64,000 nucleotides of DNA from Chaetorhynchus papuensis (GCA_013396525.1 VWYX01001284.1:1-64000); one strand, 5' to 3'. Numbered from the stretch's first letter, positions 9,701 through 21,840 are shown. Notes: a model not told the origin generated them from the sequence alone. Numbers and translations: made by a program.

Positions 9701-10125
9701 TGCGGGATGCACCCGGGGAAAAACAAGTGCTGGTTCTGGACACGGATATCTATCACTACATGAGGCACTTCTTTCCCAGCACGTTCCAGGCAAATGGTGT
9801 TGTCATTTCTGGTGTCACTGATGGGGACATCACCACGGTGTGCATTGAGGATGCTGGGAGGAAGGCTGGCCCTGCACACGGCTTAAGGGTCAAGACAACA
9901 ATTGAAAATTGCTCCGTAGAACTGCAGAGGATTTTACGTAAGGAAAGGCTCTGCTTCCAGGAGCACAGCAGAGGGGAGAAGCTGAGATACAAACGGCTCT
10001 GTGAGGGACTAAAACCCCATTACCCCGACGTGCTGACCATTCCTTATGACACCCACATTGATATTGTAGGAACTTCTGCAGATATTTTCAGGTTTGCAAA
10101 GCAAGTGAGGAGTCACTCCAGGTAG
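6737..10125 (+). CDS. RBM43: RBM43, RNA-binding motif protein 43
   Basis: Exons 6737-6743 (probable), 8601-8786, 9232-9326 and 9406-10125 give about 335 residues; human RBM43 has about 357. The N-terminal RRM-like domain (residues about 8-96) shows TRTIVIAGVP, ILTIHFQMSRNNGGDVEEV and GVAYVTFEDQE. The long last exon gives the family's C-terminal part, with ILNVAVFRDHFILEDLV, SFGPLQPDGKIAVQGPF, VLDTDIYHYM and YDTHIDIVGTSADIFRFAK; these resemble human RBM43 as I recall it (THIDIIGSSSD). Its biochemical role is poorly defined; RNA binding is inferred from the fold. The location next to NMI matches mammalian gene order. It is intact from exon 2 to the stop. Only the first exon and the exon 2 acceptor are uncertain. 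Confidence 0.9.
6836..7130 (+). mobile_element. CR1 LINE 3' fragment at start of RBM43 intron 1
   Basis: It shows the sense CR1 order: gagagggatttagggcttgg, gggacaggacccagggaatg, gggctggatggagtgttggg, agagaagctgtggctgtgcc, ggacagtggaaggtgtccct and a weak tail near ggctttaagacccctctcaa. It abuts the CpG island. Confidence 0.88.
7131..8600. other. RBM43: RBM43 intron 1, unique part
   Basis: A second, weaker GC-rich patch (7170-7280) is followed by single-copy sequence with no exon I can support. A short open frame at 7943-8143 has no recognisable relatives or splice support. Confidence 0.5.
8601..8786 (+). CDS. RBM43: RBM43 exon 2, RRM-like domain
   Basis: It encodes TRTIVIAGVPAGLLQDDV, ILTIHFQMSRNNGGDVEEV and YPTRNEGVAYVTFEDQE, then leaves in phase 1 at AAG|gtattt. 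The frame is also open upstream, and a better pyrimidine-tract acceptor (tctctgcacag) ends at 8587, so the exon could start at 8588. The 8600 acceptor is preferred only because it keeps frame with the candidate first exon. Confidence 0.85.
8787..9231. other. RBM43: RBM43 intron 2
   Basis: This is a short GT-AG intron of unique sequence; no repeat or other feature was recognised. Confidence 0.7.
9232..9326 (+). CDS. RBM43: RBM43 exon 3
   Basis: The acceptor is gtttttag and the donor AAC|gtgagc. The exon is 95 nt, phase 1 in and phase 0 out. The split codon gives V, followed by VESVLKKDQHLLQDKRLP and PLTVTRYCDN, parallel to human VAENVIRQKKHWL and AELTVSLRVS. Confidence 0.9.
9406..10125 (+). 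CDS. RBM43: RBM43 terminal exon
   Basis: The acceptor is caaaattccag and the exon reads 239 codons to TAG at 10123-10125. It carries the C-terminal two thirds of the protein, including FLSVTSILNVAVF, a basic linker (SLSEEDRREAKSHQRPRRK), VLDTDIYHYM and THIDIVGTSADIF. The codons run unbroken. Confidence 0.93.
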   Translation, partial: AFLSVTSILNVAVFRDHFILEDLVGEMKKQSPALSFGPLQPDGKIAVQGPFPALGVLREFLLLKAKSLSEEDRREAKSHQRPRRKLQEHRGATETRSSVRDAPGEKQVLVLDTDIYHYMRHFFPSTFQANGVVISGVTDGDITTVCIEDAGRKAGPAHGLRVKTTIENCSVELQRILRKERLCFQEHSRGEKLRYKRLCEGLKPHYPDVLTIPYDTHIDIVGTSADIFRFAKQVRSHSR

Positions 10126-11760
10126 GAGAGAGGGTTCCTGTGGTTTGTACTCTAATTCTTACCCAGACTGTGCCTGTGGCCCTGTGGCAGTGCAGATCTC
10201 CCTCTGTGTCACTGCGATGTCACCTTGTCCCTCTCCCAGGCTGAGAACTCTGCATGGGAGGGTGACCAAGCCTGGCCCCCCAAATACCAAATTTTGGTCA
10301 GAACAAGAAACCAATGATCTCTGCACTTGGGCAGCAAAGAATTTGAACCTCTTCTGTCCAGAAACAGCCTCATATTCCTTTTGATCCCTCAGTGCACTCT
10401 CATCCCACACCTTGTTCATCACCACCATGATGAGAAAAGAGATTTTTTTTTTCAGCTGGGTGGGTCAACCTTGTAGGAAACACTGCATGGAAGTTCTGTG
10501 TGAAGTTACGTGAGGAGGTGACCACAGCAGGCAGGAACAGGGACCTTTTCTGTGGCCTTTATCTGCACAAGGACCTTCCCACCCCGGAGGTACACAGAGA
10601 ACAAAATGCACATGAAATGGACAGGCTTGAGAAAGCCCTGAGGAGATGGCACTGGAAATTCTTCCCTGTAGGAAAAGGCAAGTTTGTTGGCATAGGAGCA
10701 ATAATGGAGGGCTTTTTTCCAGCTGTAAAGGCTTCTGCAGCATCTCCTGACAGCACATTATTTAGACATGAAAGGATGTCCAGAGGTTTGATGGGAAAAT
10801 GTGGGGGCATTCAGACTTTGCAGTCAGATTCTGTTTATGCAAATCCATTTCTGTATCCATTACAAGGGCACAAAGGGGTTCTTTTAAAACCAATTTAGAA
10901 AATAGCTTTTATTTTGTGATACCAGTGTGTTTAGGATAATTTGTCAAAACACACAGAGTGCCGACTCTTTTATTCTGATGTGCAGGGAAAGTTTTTGGGG
11001 TTTGTGCCATTAAAGAAAGGAGTTGTACAAAACATTTGTGCTGTTTTCACCAAAGCCCAGGTTTTTGGTTGGAAGCCCAAATCTGAAGCCCAAGAAATGC
11101 TTGAGGCATTTTCTTGTCACCACTGATTATCCGTTGCAATTAGGCCAATGAAAGATGTTAAAGCAGAGCATGAAAAACGACTGTCAAAGCAGCAGGCTGA
11201 TGAGCTTAAGTGCTTTGCTGAACGGGGAGCAGAGCAGTCATATTTAAAGATTTCATCCTTTCCAAGCTCCCCTGTGCTCTGCAGCCTCCCCAAGGGGGTC
11301 AGGGATGGGGTGGAAGATGGATGCTCTGGAAAACTCCCCCTGGAGCTGTTTGGGGTCGTCCCCACAGAACTCAAGCAGAGATGGGGAGATTTTCAACCTT
11401 GTCAAAGAGAAAATCCTCTATGAGGGATAATCCTTTAATGAAATTAGTGCTGTTTCCCACTGTCCACGTTGAGCTGCTCATCTTTTTTTTCTGAAGAGCC
11501 TCCTTTTTTTTTTCCTGATTCAGAGCTTTGGTATTTCCTCTTTGCTGGACCGGCAAACCAGTGGCACTGGTGTTTGTGTGAACCCTGACTGGTTGCTGCT
11601 GGCTGAGGCTGGCTTTTGAGGCGATTTTGGCAGCAGCCCGGTTGGCAGCAGCACTTCAGGTGTCCTTCAGGGCTGGTTTGCTGCCAAACAACTCCTTCTC
11701 ACCCAAGGATTTGCAGCCACAACCTTGAAATCGCAGCTGAATAAAATGTTCTCGTTGAAT
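10126..11760. other. RBM43: RBM43 3' UTR and downstream flank
   Basis: No coding signal is supportable. Poly(A) candidates are ATTAAA at 11009-11014 and AATAAA at 11740-11745, both weak without transcript data. The open frames at 10500-10898 and 11148-11423 have no family resemblance. Confidence 0.45.
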
Positions 11761-14700
11761 CCTGGCTCAGCTGTAGCAGCTCCTCTTCGCACTCCCTGTG
11801 CAGCCCCTCTGCCCCCACGTCCTTGGCACCCCTTCAGCATTATCCCATTGTTCCCGGGGCTCTCCCATCTGCCGCTCGCATTCCCAGGATGTCGCTTCTG
11901 GAGACAAAAAGAGCTTTTTGCCTCGGCTGTTTTGTTTGTGGAGTGCCTCGTGAAGAGGCGTCTGGGGGGTGTGGGTGGGGAAAGAGGAGCTATTGTGCTC
12001 CGGGGCTGCTTTTCCAGGTTGGGTTTGGCTGGGAACGCCCCACCTTTGGCACCTGGGATGGATCCAGGGCAGGGAGGCGGAGAGGGGTCGAGGTTTCTGT
12101 GGCAGGAACAAAGCTGGGACCCAGCACAGCCCAGCGTGTGCTGGGAAAACACAAACAGAATAACATCACCAGGGAGGCACATATTCCTTCCTTCACCCTG
12201 CAGATTTCATGGAAAACAATGGGTATTTAGCTTAAAACCCCTCGGATTTGGTCATTGCCATGAAATCTCCAACAAACACAACCAAACAAATCCGTGTTAG
12301 GGCTGCTCAGAGATTTGCCTCTCCTTCTCACAGTTATTTTTATGGCACTGCTGCCTCTATGAAATTCCACTTGAAAAATATTTGTGGATGTTGGGTAATA
12401 CCCGGGGAAACAGCTGTTATTCCTGGATCTGCTGATTTCACTCAGGACTCTCAGGTTTGCACCTTAATTTCAATAAAGAACCTGCTCAGGAGACCTCAAC
12501 AAAATATTTGTGCCCTCACTCACTGCCCGTCCTCAGAAGGGGATAAATAACGGGGTAAGTTGTAAAAATACAAAGCCTGATTTTGATTTGAGACACAACT
12601 CCTACTGGAAAAGCCTAAAAAAAATGTAATTAAAAAGGGGCAGAAATAGCAGCAGAATGTGGACCCGGTTCCTGGCAGCACCTTGCTACAGTCAGTGGGG
12701 AAAACACCTTAAAAACACCTTAAAAACACGAGGATTTGAGAGATATCCCTCAGCAGGAAAATATTATCCAGTTTAGAGGCCCGAGCAATGTCCTGGTTGT
12801 CCGGAGGGGCTGGGGGAGGTGATGCAGCAGGAATGATTGACTAGGATCCTTCAGCATCCCTGACACAAAGGGCTGCTGCTGCAGGGGAGGGAGGACAAAG
12901 CCTCCCCTGTTCCCCGTTGTACCTGTGCCTCTCGTTGTGCAGTGGGAAGGATGGATGCCATTCCTGCAGGGAGGGCTTTTTCCCTCATGGAAGACCCTCC
13001 TTCCCACAGGGTTCTTGTCCCCAAAGCTGCCCCCGCCACCTTTGAGCTGCACCGGAACTTCCGAGCGCACAAACGACAAAAGATCTCTCACATCTCCTGA
13101 AAAAACTGCAATCCCAGAGGGATATTCTGAGGGAATATTCTGCTTTTGAGAGCCAGGTGTTTTATGTGAAAATAACCCCCAGAATGACATGTAAAAAAAA
13201 AAAAAAAAAATAGCGTTAGTAACAATTAACTCATTATCTGAGACAACTTTCACACCTACGTCTTTGTCAGGCCACGCTGGAGACTCAGAAGCATCAAACC
13301 CAGATGAAAATGGGAATATTTACCAGCTCAGGTTGGTTGGAGAGTCCCTGCAGCCATGCAGGGATGGATCCCACCTGGAGAGAGGAGATGGATTTAGCAG
13401 GGATCTCCCTTGGCTCCAGGAACAAACCCTTGTTCCTGTTTGGAGCACATCTTGTGCAAGAGAAGAGCAGCTGTGACACTGCCCAGGGAGGGCTGGAAAT
13501 GCTTTCTCCATTGCACAACCCTTCCGAGGTGGCTTCTTCCTCACACCCAGGGTGGTCAGGGTTCCAGGATCCATGGTTTCCATCCAGTTTAATTCCAAAT
13601 AACTCCTTTGGGCTCTGTCCCTTCAATTGCTGCAGTTACCAGTGAAAAGACCTTTTCCACCCCTCTCTTTTAAATTAGGAGCACAGAGAAACCACGTGTG
13701 GATACTTCACCACCTTCACCTAAATTAGAGGATGGGAGTGTTCCCTGATTTCTGCAGCAGCTGCCTGAAGATAACCAGACAACCTGGCCAAGGGAATAAA
13801 AAATAATCATTAATTTTAATTATGGTCTAAAACACACCAGAAAAATCGGGTAAGACTGCACAACTCAGAGCTGACAGCACCTGGTCTGCTTGTATTTACT
13901 TTTTCCTTAGTTAGGAGAGTTGTAGAACATCTGCTGGAAAACAAATCCCTTTTTCTACTTTCCTGACACAGCTTTCCTCTGTCTCCGGACACCCATTAAT
14001 GACCTTTGAAGAAATCTCCTAAAAGGAACTCACTTCAAGAAAAACCCCTAAAGGCAGCAGCCAGCAGTGCTGGGGTGTTGCATTCAAAGCAGTTTCCAGG
14101 TGGATTTTCCCTGTTCTTTCTGCTCCTGCCTTTGGCATGGGAGCACTGGGGGATCAGCACCTGCCCCCCAGAATACCGAAGGGGAAAAAAAACGGGATAA
14201 AAAATACTGGGAAAACAAAGTTCCGTTGTGTTTGTACAGCTGGAATAGTTTCATACTCCTGAAATTCCTGCCGCGGTGGGGAAGGAACGCGGGGGCTGCT
14301 GAGTGTGGGATGTACAAATGGCAGCGCTGGATCGGGATCGGGCAGGAAAGGGGGGATTTCTCCACGGGATTTCTCCCACAGCTCATCCCTGATGGAGCAG
14401 GCTGCGTGTGCTCCTATTCCCTATTCCCTGCGGCGCCCTGGGAACAGCGGGATGATCCCTGCAAGCCCAGAGGTGCGGAGTTGGTCCATTCGGGGTCACT
14501 CTGGCTCTCAGCTGCTGCCCCTGGGGCTGGGCACGGGGACACCAGCAGGTGCCACCAGCCGGACTTTGTCCCATCCCTCCGTTCTGCCGTAAGCACGGGA
14601 ACACAAGAGGGAGCCAGATGCTTTGGAGCCGCAATTCCAAGGTCTTTCCCGGGGTCCTGCCCTGCTGCTGGAGGAGGAGGTGCCGGGATCGGGTCCTGCT

Positions 14701-15072
14701 CTGGCCCCGAGCTGCGGGAAGCCGAGCTCAGCTCCCGTTTCCCTGCAGGAGATGTTGGGGAGCGGCTCCTTCCCACCTTTCCTTGCCCAGGATGCTCTCC
14801 CAGCCCCTTCTTTCAAAGTTCACCAAAACCGGCATTTCACGCTGAAATCGTGGGTGTCTGAGATGACCAGGAGGCTGTAATTAACCCCTTGTTAAACAGC
14901 GTGTAATTAAACCGTGCTGTAATGAATCCCGTGTTGCACCCCATGGTTTCACCCCGCCGAGCTCAGCGAGGCTCCTCCACTCGGGGCAGGTCACCCCGGG
15001 GCCCAGGGTGGGGAGTGACCACACCGTGACCACCGTGCTGAGAGAGGAGGGAATTTCCAGCTGGAAAAACGT
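11761..15072. other. Intergenic, no gene seen
   Basis: This is mixed GC sequence with scattered open frames on both strands (the longest is at 14067-14861, in a GC-rich patch), none recognisable or with splice context. A 20-base A run lies at 13193-13211. Confidence 0.5.
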
Positions 15073-15115
15073 GGAATGAGATGATCTTTAAGGCCCTTCC
15101 CAACCCAAACCACGC
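15073..15115 (+). mobile_element. CR1 tail fragment
   Basis: The short sense match atgatctttaaggcccttcc followed by caacccaaaccac is the last part of a CR1 3' UTR. Confidence 0.6.
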
Positions 15116-16792
15116 TGCTCCCTGGGGGCGATGCCCCCGCCACCTCCCATCCCTCGGAGGTGAGGCCCTGCTGTGATCCCGGCTTACCTGGGCTCCTCAT
15201 CTCCTCCTGATCTGTCCAAGGACACGGATTTTGAGGGGTTTTTGGAGGATTTTGGAGGAGAGACCCCTCCAGCTCCCGGCCACCTCTGTACTGAGGAATT
15301 TAACCCTTTCTGCACACAGGGATAACCCTTCCCTTCTCCTCCAGGCTGCAGTCCGTGAGCAGCACTGGCACCACAGGTTTGATTGTCAGTTTAGACACCC
15401 TTAAATAAAAATTTAAGAATCTTCCCTTCCACTTTGACGTGGATTTTGACAAATTTTTGCTGGTATCACACCAAAAGCCGCTTCTCTCCTTAATGTTACA
15501 GACAAATGTGCTCTGCCTGGCCTGCACTGGGGCCTTGCTTTGATCAACTCATCGTTTTCTGGGTCTTTTAAAATAAGCATCTGGGTGCTTTTATTTCTTA
15601 GCAAAGAGGTTCTTGTGTGGATACAACCAGTCCTGAAGGAGTGGGAAGTTTAAATGCCCACAGTGAACCCCCCTGAGAGGCTTTTCCCCGCTCTGTCGAT
15701 GAACAACCCCCTCAGGAGTGCAGGGCCTTGGCATTTCCCTCAGGAACGCTTCGCATTTCCCAAACTTTCTGAAAAAGGCATCGAGAGACTCGAGCATCTG
15801 CTCTGCCAGCCCGAATGAGAGGAGGGAGGGTTTTGCGGGCTCGTTAATGCCTGGCAGTGACAGGCCTGGAGGGGCTGGGATGGGATTCCGTAGGGGAGAG
15901 ACAGGCCTGGAGGGGAGCGCTGGGATTTGCAGGAATTCCCGCAGGGGAAGGGGGCTCGTTTGGATGCAAAAACAGGCAGGAAGAGGGAGCACAATCTTAC
16001 TGAGATAAGGCTTAACCAGCGCTTCCAAAAACACTCTTGAAACCGCGGCTGTAAATGGGTTTTGTAGCAGCTGCAGGATTCTCCCCACACGTGGAGCTCC
16101 TGGAGCTCAGCCACATCGGCCGCCCCGAGATCAAACCGGGGTAAATCAGCTGCGAAGGAGAGAGAGCTGGAGATGGAAAGATGAGGAAAACCCACAAACC
16201 AGCAGCATTTAAACCCTCCTGAACTCAGACCAGAATAAATAACTACTAAATAAATAAATAAATAATTCACTGTTGGCAGCGCTGTCCCCAGAGTGCATCC
16301 CAGCTCCCTCCATCCCCGTCCCCAGCCTGCTCTGCTCCTCGGCACCCCGGAGTCATCCTCTCCTGGAGCTGCCGAGGAATTGGAGGCAGCTGTTGGCTCG
16401 CTCCCCCTCTTCCCAGCCCGTTTTGCATTCCTGGGAAGTGCACGCAGCGCCCGGGGCTGTGCTTGGCTCTCCCGGCACTGATGCTGCAGGAACCGGGCCA
16501 GTTTTCACACCCCCTCCCCGCCCTGGGCTGCGGCTGTTTGGGTACCAGACGTGACCTCGGTGTGCAATGTCAGCAGCCTCCGAGGTATTTAAAGTCTTGC
16601 TGATTTGGGGCTTGTTAAATTTTGAGGGGTTTTTAAATTTTGTGGTTTTTTTTTTTTGGTGTTAAGTTCTCAGTTTTTTAATGTGAGTAACCTTGAAGAG
16701 CTTCCAGACTTGCAGTGCTGCCATGGGAATCACAGACTGAATGCCTAATCAAACGAGAGAGCCTCGAGGATTCTATTTGTCTTCAAATGAGG
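15116..16792. other. Intergenic, no gene seen
   Basis: This is unique sequence with no recognisable gene. Note a (taaa)n run at 16245-16265 and a T run at 16645-16660. Confidence 0.45.
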
Positions 16793-16908
16793 AGAAATTT
16801 GGGTTAGGAGGGACCTTAAAGCCCATTTTGTTCCAACCCCTGCCATGGGCAGGGACACCTCCCACTATCCCAGATTGCTCCAAGTCCTGCCCAACCTGGC
16901 CTTGTCTT
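16793..16908 (-). mobile_element. CR1 LINE 3' fragment
   Basis: It shows gggttaggagggaccttaaa, ttccaacccctgccatgggc and actatcccagattgctccaa in antisense CR1 order. Confidence 0.85.
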
Positions 16909-18722
16909 ATCATACCAGAATCTCCTAAGCCATTTTCCTAAACTAATTATATTTAATTGAGGCTATCCAGCCTCCCCTGAAGGATAATTGATCCCCCTTT
17001 GGAACAGGTGATTTGTTGTCCTGGACTCTGCTTTACTGGGAATGCTGAGGAGGGGCTGGCAGTGCCTTTCCTGGCGGTGTTTGTGACATGTCACGGAGCA
17101 AGGACAGGCTGCACAACTGCCCTGGTGCTTCCACATTTCATGGAATGTTTCCTGGGATCGTGGACTGGATAAAGAGCTCACTTCAAACAAAAACCCCCCG
17201 ATTTTCCCTGGACTTGGACAGGACACAATCCAGAGGATCCCTGGGACAGGTAACCCAGGATGCTTGACTGTGGCTGAGGCTGAGATTCCCAAACGTTTCA
17301 CGTGCCCTGGGATCTGACCCAGCCCTTCCAGCCCTCCTGCCCTGTTTTCCTCAGGGATTTGTGCTGCCTGCTGGGAGCCTCATCGCTAAAAATGAGTGTG
17401 AGAGGCCTCGGGAGCGAGCTCAGCCCCTCCACTCCCCATCTCCTACCTCCTGTCCGCCCATCCTGCCTCTGGATCAGCCCTTCCCAAGGCTCATCCATCA
17501 CCCAGCAGGGAACAAACCTTGGGATCACAGCACTGAGGGGTTCAGCTCCGTGTTTCCCCCCCATTACAATCTGTAAACATTTCGCTGTCTAATTCCAGGT
17601 GGGAATTAAAGCAGCCAGGGCTGCTTGGAGAGGCTGACAATTTCCTGGAAAATCCAGCTGTTCCCACTAATGAGCCTCGAGATTCCCGTGCCCTGTTGTA
17701 GCTGCAGCTCTGGCAGGGGAGGCCCCGAGCCCCTTTTGATAATTCCTGGTGGTTTTTCGAGGGTTTTGTTCCTCCTGCTGTCGTTATTCCTCTTGCAAAG
17801 GCCTGTTCCTCACGCTGGGAAGTTTTCCCTTTGAAGTATTTCCTGTGGGAAACATTTTTAAAATACCAATTAAAATACTGTTTAAAAAACGCTATAATAA
17901 AAAAAATTTTTTAAAATTCCTTGTTGCTGGTTCCATCAGGTGAGGGCGACACACGGAATAGGCTCTGCCAGGAGAAGGCAAATTGGGGCAAATTACCCCA
18001 AACAGCAAGGGGGAAAGCACAAATTCTAAATTTCTGGGGAAAACCCCACATTTTTATATCAATGCATTCAACAAAACGGACTTTTTATTTAGGGTGTGAT
18101 TTAATTTTTGTGGCTCTGGTGCAGTTTGAGGAATGGTCTCACTCCCTGCGTGTGGCACGTTCAGATTTTCACAAATCACTTTGCAAATCACTGACGTTGC
18201 TTAATGGGGAGCTGGGCAAAATTGAGCAGAATTATCAAATATTGCTGCTGAGTGGCTCTTGCAGATCCTTCACCACTGAATAAAAAAACCTGATTTTGTT
18301 GTTTAATTGGTTGTTTCATGGTTGCACTGGGGAGCAGAAACAACCCAGCCCCTGGGCTGTGCAAGCGTGGTTTGCAGGAATCTCTGAAATTCCTGGTGAT
18401 CCATGGAGGGGTTGGGGTCTGCGCCCAATTTGTGCCTGAATTTGTGCTTTGTGTGGGCAGGAAAAACAGAGACGTGAAAAATAAATATGGATGGGGCAAA
18501 GCAGGAGCAAAATTCCCGACTCCAGGCAGGTGCTGAGGTCAGTCCCGGCTTCCCATCACCTCCGAGGGATTTCCTGCCCTTTTGGGATGAGTGGGGTTGG
18601 GTGGGCACTGAGGACAACGCAGGGAGCTCCTCGGGGGTGTATCAAACACAGGGAAAACGGGAAAATTGATTGGAAAAAGCAGCTTCCCTCGGGATTGTGC
18701 CAGTCCAGGCTGTGCTGCCACG
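16909..18722. other. Intergenic, no gene seen
   Basis: This is unique sequence with no repeat or coding feature I can name. Bases 17860-17925 are very AT-rich (ataaaaaaaattttttaaaa). Confidence 0.45.
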
Positions 18723-18860
18723 GAATCTGAGTTGTTTAGGTTGGGAAAGACCTTTAGGATCATCAAATCCAACCGTGAACTGCTGAGGCCACCGTGTACC
18801 CTGTCCTGGAATGCAGCACCTGGAAATCCCTCCCGTGGGATACAACCCCAGGAGGTGCCC
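18723..18860 (-). mobile_element. CR1-like fragment, divergent subfamily
   Basis: gtttaggttgggaaagacct, aggatcatcaaatccaaccg and gaggccaccgtgtaccctgt match an older CR1 subfamily in antisense. Confidence 0.7.
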
Positions 18861-19488
18861 GAAAAATTAATGTATTTTATATTTTACATCCATAAATGTG
18901 TATATTTCTACATTTAATAGATTTCTGTGGTATGTATGATAGAAATAACTGTATTTAAGTATATTTTCTATATTTATACCGAATATACTGTGTTTATCTA
19001 TTTCTGTGTTATTATCCATGAAAATTTAATTACATCATCATGGAGCTGTAAATATATTATTGGTATTAACTTCTCTTCACGTGGGCAGCACTCTAAAGCT
19101 GAGCTCCACACCACTCACCCCTGCCAGGAACCACCTGGACGTGCTCCATAAATTCACAAATTTCCATAGGCTGAAAAGGCAGGATTGTCCTGGACGAGGC
19201 TCAGCCCCAGCTGGATAAACCCCTCCTGTTTTTTGGGAAAGGCTGGCAGGGAAAACTTGCTGGGTTTTGTGTTGAAAACGAGATTTTTCAGGATTTCTAC
19301 AGAGCCTCCCATCTCCAGGGCCGTCACTCTGCGCCCTGACAGAGCCTGAGTGAAAGGCACCACGTCAGCAGCAATTATTGCCTCTGACATCCTCAATATT
19401 GAGACTCCTCTGGAGCCTGGAATCATTCCCACGTTGTGTCTGGGGCACCTCAGCCTTGGGAAGATTTCCAGAGATCATCTTCAGTTTG
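18861..19488. other. AT-rich intergenic DNA
   Basis: Bases 18865-19065 are strongly AT-rich with repeated tatttatac/tatatt words; the rest is unique. No gene. Confidence 0.5.
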
Positions 19489-20075
19489 GGGCTCCTGGAA
19501 TAACGGGATTTGGTTTTCCTTGGATGCCAGGGGTTTGCTGCAGCCTCGTGCTGGAAAGTTGTGGTTCCACCCGGGTTTTATCCTATTCCTCTGGAGTTAT
19601 TTCCCATGATAGTCCAGCACTTCAACATGGAATTTGGACTCCTGGAATGAGGGGATTTGGTGTTCCAGGGATGCCAGGGGTTTGCTGCAGCCTCGTGCTG
19701 GGAAGTTGTTGTTCCACCTGAATTCCATCCTATACCTCTGGAATTATTTCCCATGATAGTCCAGCACTTCAACGTGGAATTTGGGCTCCTGGAATGAGGG
19801 GATTTGGTTTTCCAGGGATGCCAGGGGTTTGCTGCAGCCTCGTGCTGAGAAGTTTGGGCTCCACCTGAATTCCATCCTATTCCTCTGGAGTTATTTCCCA
19901 TGGTAGTCCAGCAAATTAACATGGAATTTGGGCTCCTGGAATAATGGGATTTGGTTTTCCAGAGATGCCAGGGGTTTGCTGCAGCCTCATGCTGGAAAGC
20001 TGTGGTTCCACCTGGATTTTATCCTGTTCCTCTGGAGTTATTTCCCAAGTTAGTCCAGCCCTTTAACATGGGATT
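19489..20075. repeat. 147-bp tandem array, four copies
   Basis: The block ctcctggaa recurs at 19492, 19639, 19786 and 19933, exactly 147 bases apart each time. It is followed in each unit by gatgccaggggtttgctgca, gcctcgtgctg and gttatttccca. Because 147 is 49 codons, frames stay open across the units. Confidence 0.95.
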
Positions 20076-20517
20076 CGAGGCAATGCCTCAATTGTTTGGA
20101 AAAGTGAGCGTTATGTAAAATGAGCACAAATGTTCCGTGTTTTCAGAACTGCCAAAGTATCGGAATTCCTTTGTTGTTTTATGGATTGAGGAATGGAGGC
20201 AAAGAGGGCCAACGCTTGCCCGGGGCTGCGCATTCCATGGGAGAATAAAACTGGGCAACGGCACAGTTAGGTCAGGCCAGGGAAATACCAACACTGGGCC
20301 AGCCTCGGGGATTTGGGGAGTGCAGGACACCAGACCCCACACGGTGTTTGTGCTCCTGAAGTCCCCGTGTTGAGCTCTCTGCCTCTGGGATGTGCTCAAA
20401 ACACACCGAAAATCCAGGATATTCCCAGCCTTTCAGCTGGAAAGATGGAAACCCCTGACAGTTAAACCAATGGAAAGTTGAGGCAATATCCACTGTGGGG
20501 ATCTCATGTGGAATTAC

Positions 20518-20690
20518 AGCGTCGGTGAGGTTGGAAAATCCCTCTGAGATCGAGTCCAACCACTCCCAGCCCTGCCAAGGCCACCACTGCCCCTTGTCCC
20601 CAAGGGCCACACCCACAGGGCTTGGAAATCTCTCCAGGGATAGAAATTTTCCTTAATATCCAACATAAACCTTCTCTGGCACAACTTTTG
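20518..20690 (-). mobile_element. CR1-like fragment, divergent subfamily
   Basis: gtgaggttggaaaatccctc, cgagtccaaccactcccagc and cacccacagggcttggaaat are in antisense CR1 order. Confidence 0.75.
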
Positions 20691-21840
20691 AGGCCTTAGG
20701 ATAACTCTAAGGTTCCTCCTTGTTGGGCTGGGAGTTCCAGGAAACCCAGTGGGATTCCCAGTGAGGGTGACCACATCCCGTTGTTCCCCATCCCAGCAAG
20801 CGCTGATCCGTGGGTGATCCCACATTCCAGGCGTTCTGCTGGCTGTGCTCCGGCACCAGAGGCTGTCTTTAGATCACAGCTGCTTTGTTTTTGTCGCTCT
20901 GGGAGGTTCATTTCCTGAGGGGTTTGCGGTAATTCCTTTCCGTTTCCCTCCGGTGCTCACCTGTGAGGTGGAGCCGGAGGTTCGGCAGCGCTGCCTCGCT
21001 TCGCACCCTCCCCAAAGCCATTCGTGCCCACCCGGAGCTCCTTTAGGTGTTAATGGATCACGGGATGCTCAGCCCTGCCCTGAGCTGGGAAACCGGGGAG
21101 AGCTCCAAGGAGCTCCGTGAGTCGGGATCCCCGAAAAGCTGGGAGCACCCGAGGGGTTTGGACACCTGTAACCCCAGAGAGCCCCGCAGACGAGCTGGCA
21201 CGGGCGGCTTTGCCAGCACGGGCAGCTTTGCCCGCACAAAAACCACACCCAGGTGTGCCAGGGCAGAGCCACGAGCCCTCCGTGCCACCCCACCGCCTCC
21301 AACGCGGCCGGAATTCCCAAATCCCGGGGAAGAACCGCGGCTGTGGATGGCGGAGCATCCTGCCGCTGCACGAAACCATGGCAACAACTCCTTTAAGCCT
21401 TTCTGGGCTGGTTAATTTGGCCTAAACACTTCACAGGCGGGTTTTTTTTTCCCCCTCCAGCTATTTTTATATTTTCATTTTGCTGTGGATTTTAATAGGC
21501 TGGGCCGGGATCTCCGTCCCTGCCCGCAGCTGCGGCGTTACGAGGCGCTCCCAGACGCTTCTCACTAAAACTCCCGGGGCAGAAAAGAGCTCGGCTTGCC
21601 AGAGCATCACACCTCGTGCCTGACACCTTCCTTAACCTCCCAAACGGGGCTAACAAAGCTCAGACTAAGACAGGGGCCCTGCTGCCAGCAGAGGAGGAGT
21701 CGAGGCTTCATTTTCCTGGGTGCCTGCAGGTCCCCCCCCCTCCCTCATCGGGTAATTATTGTTATTAAAGGAAGAGCAGCAAAGCTCAGCCAGCGCAGGG
21801 GGAGACGCTTTTTGACTTCTGCAGACACTTTTTTTTTTTT
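20691..21840. other. Intergenic, partly GC-rich
   Basis: Moderately CpG-containing sequence at 20930-21330 and 21500-21600 lacks a matching gene. I see no splice-linked coding exons. Confidence 0.4.

Noticed and set aside
14067..14861. 264-codon frame in GC-rich DNA
   Set aside because: No recognisable domain, overlapping frames on both strands are equally open, and no splice or promoter context.
19578..19922. Antisense 114-codon frame with repeating WTIMGNNSRGIGWNSGG words
   Set aside because: The 147-bp array is 49 codons per unit, which alone keeps this frame open.
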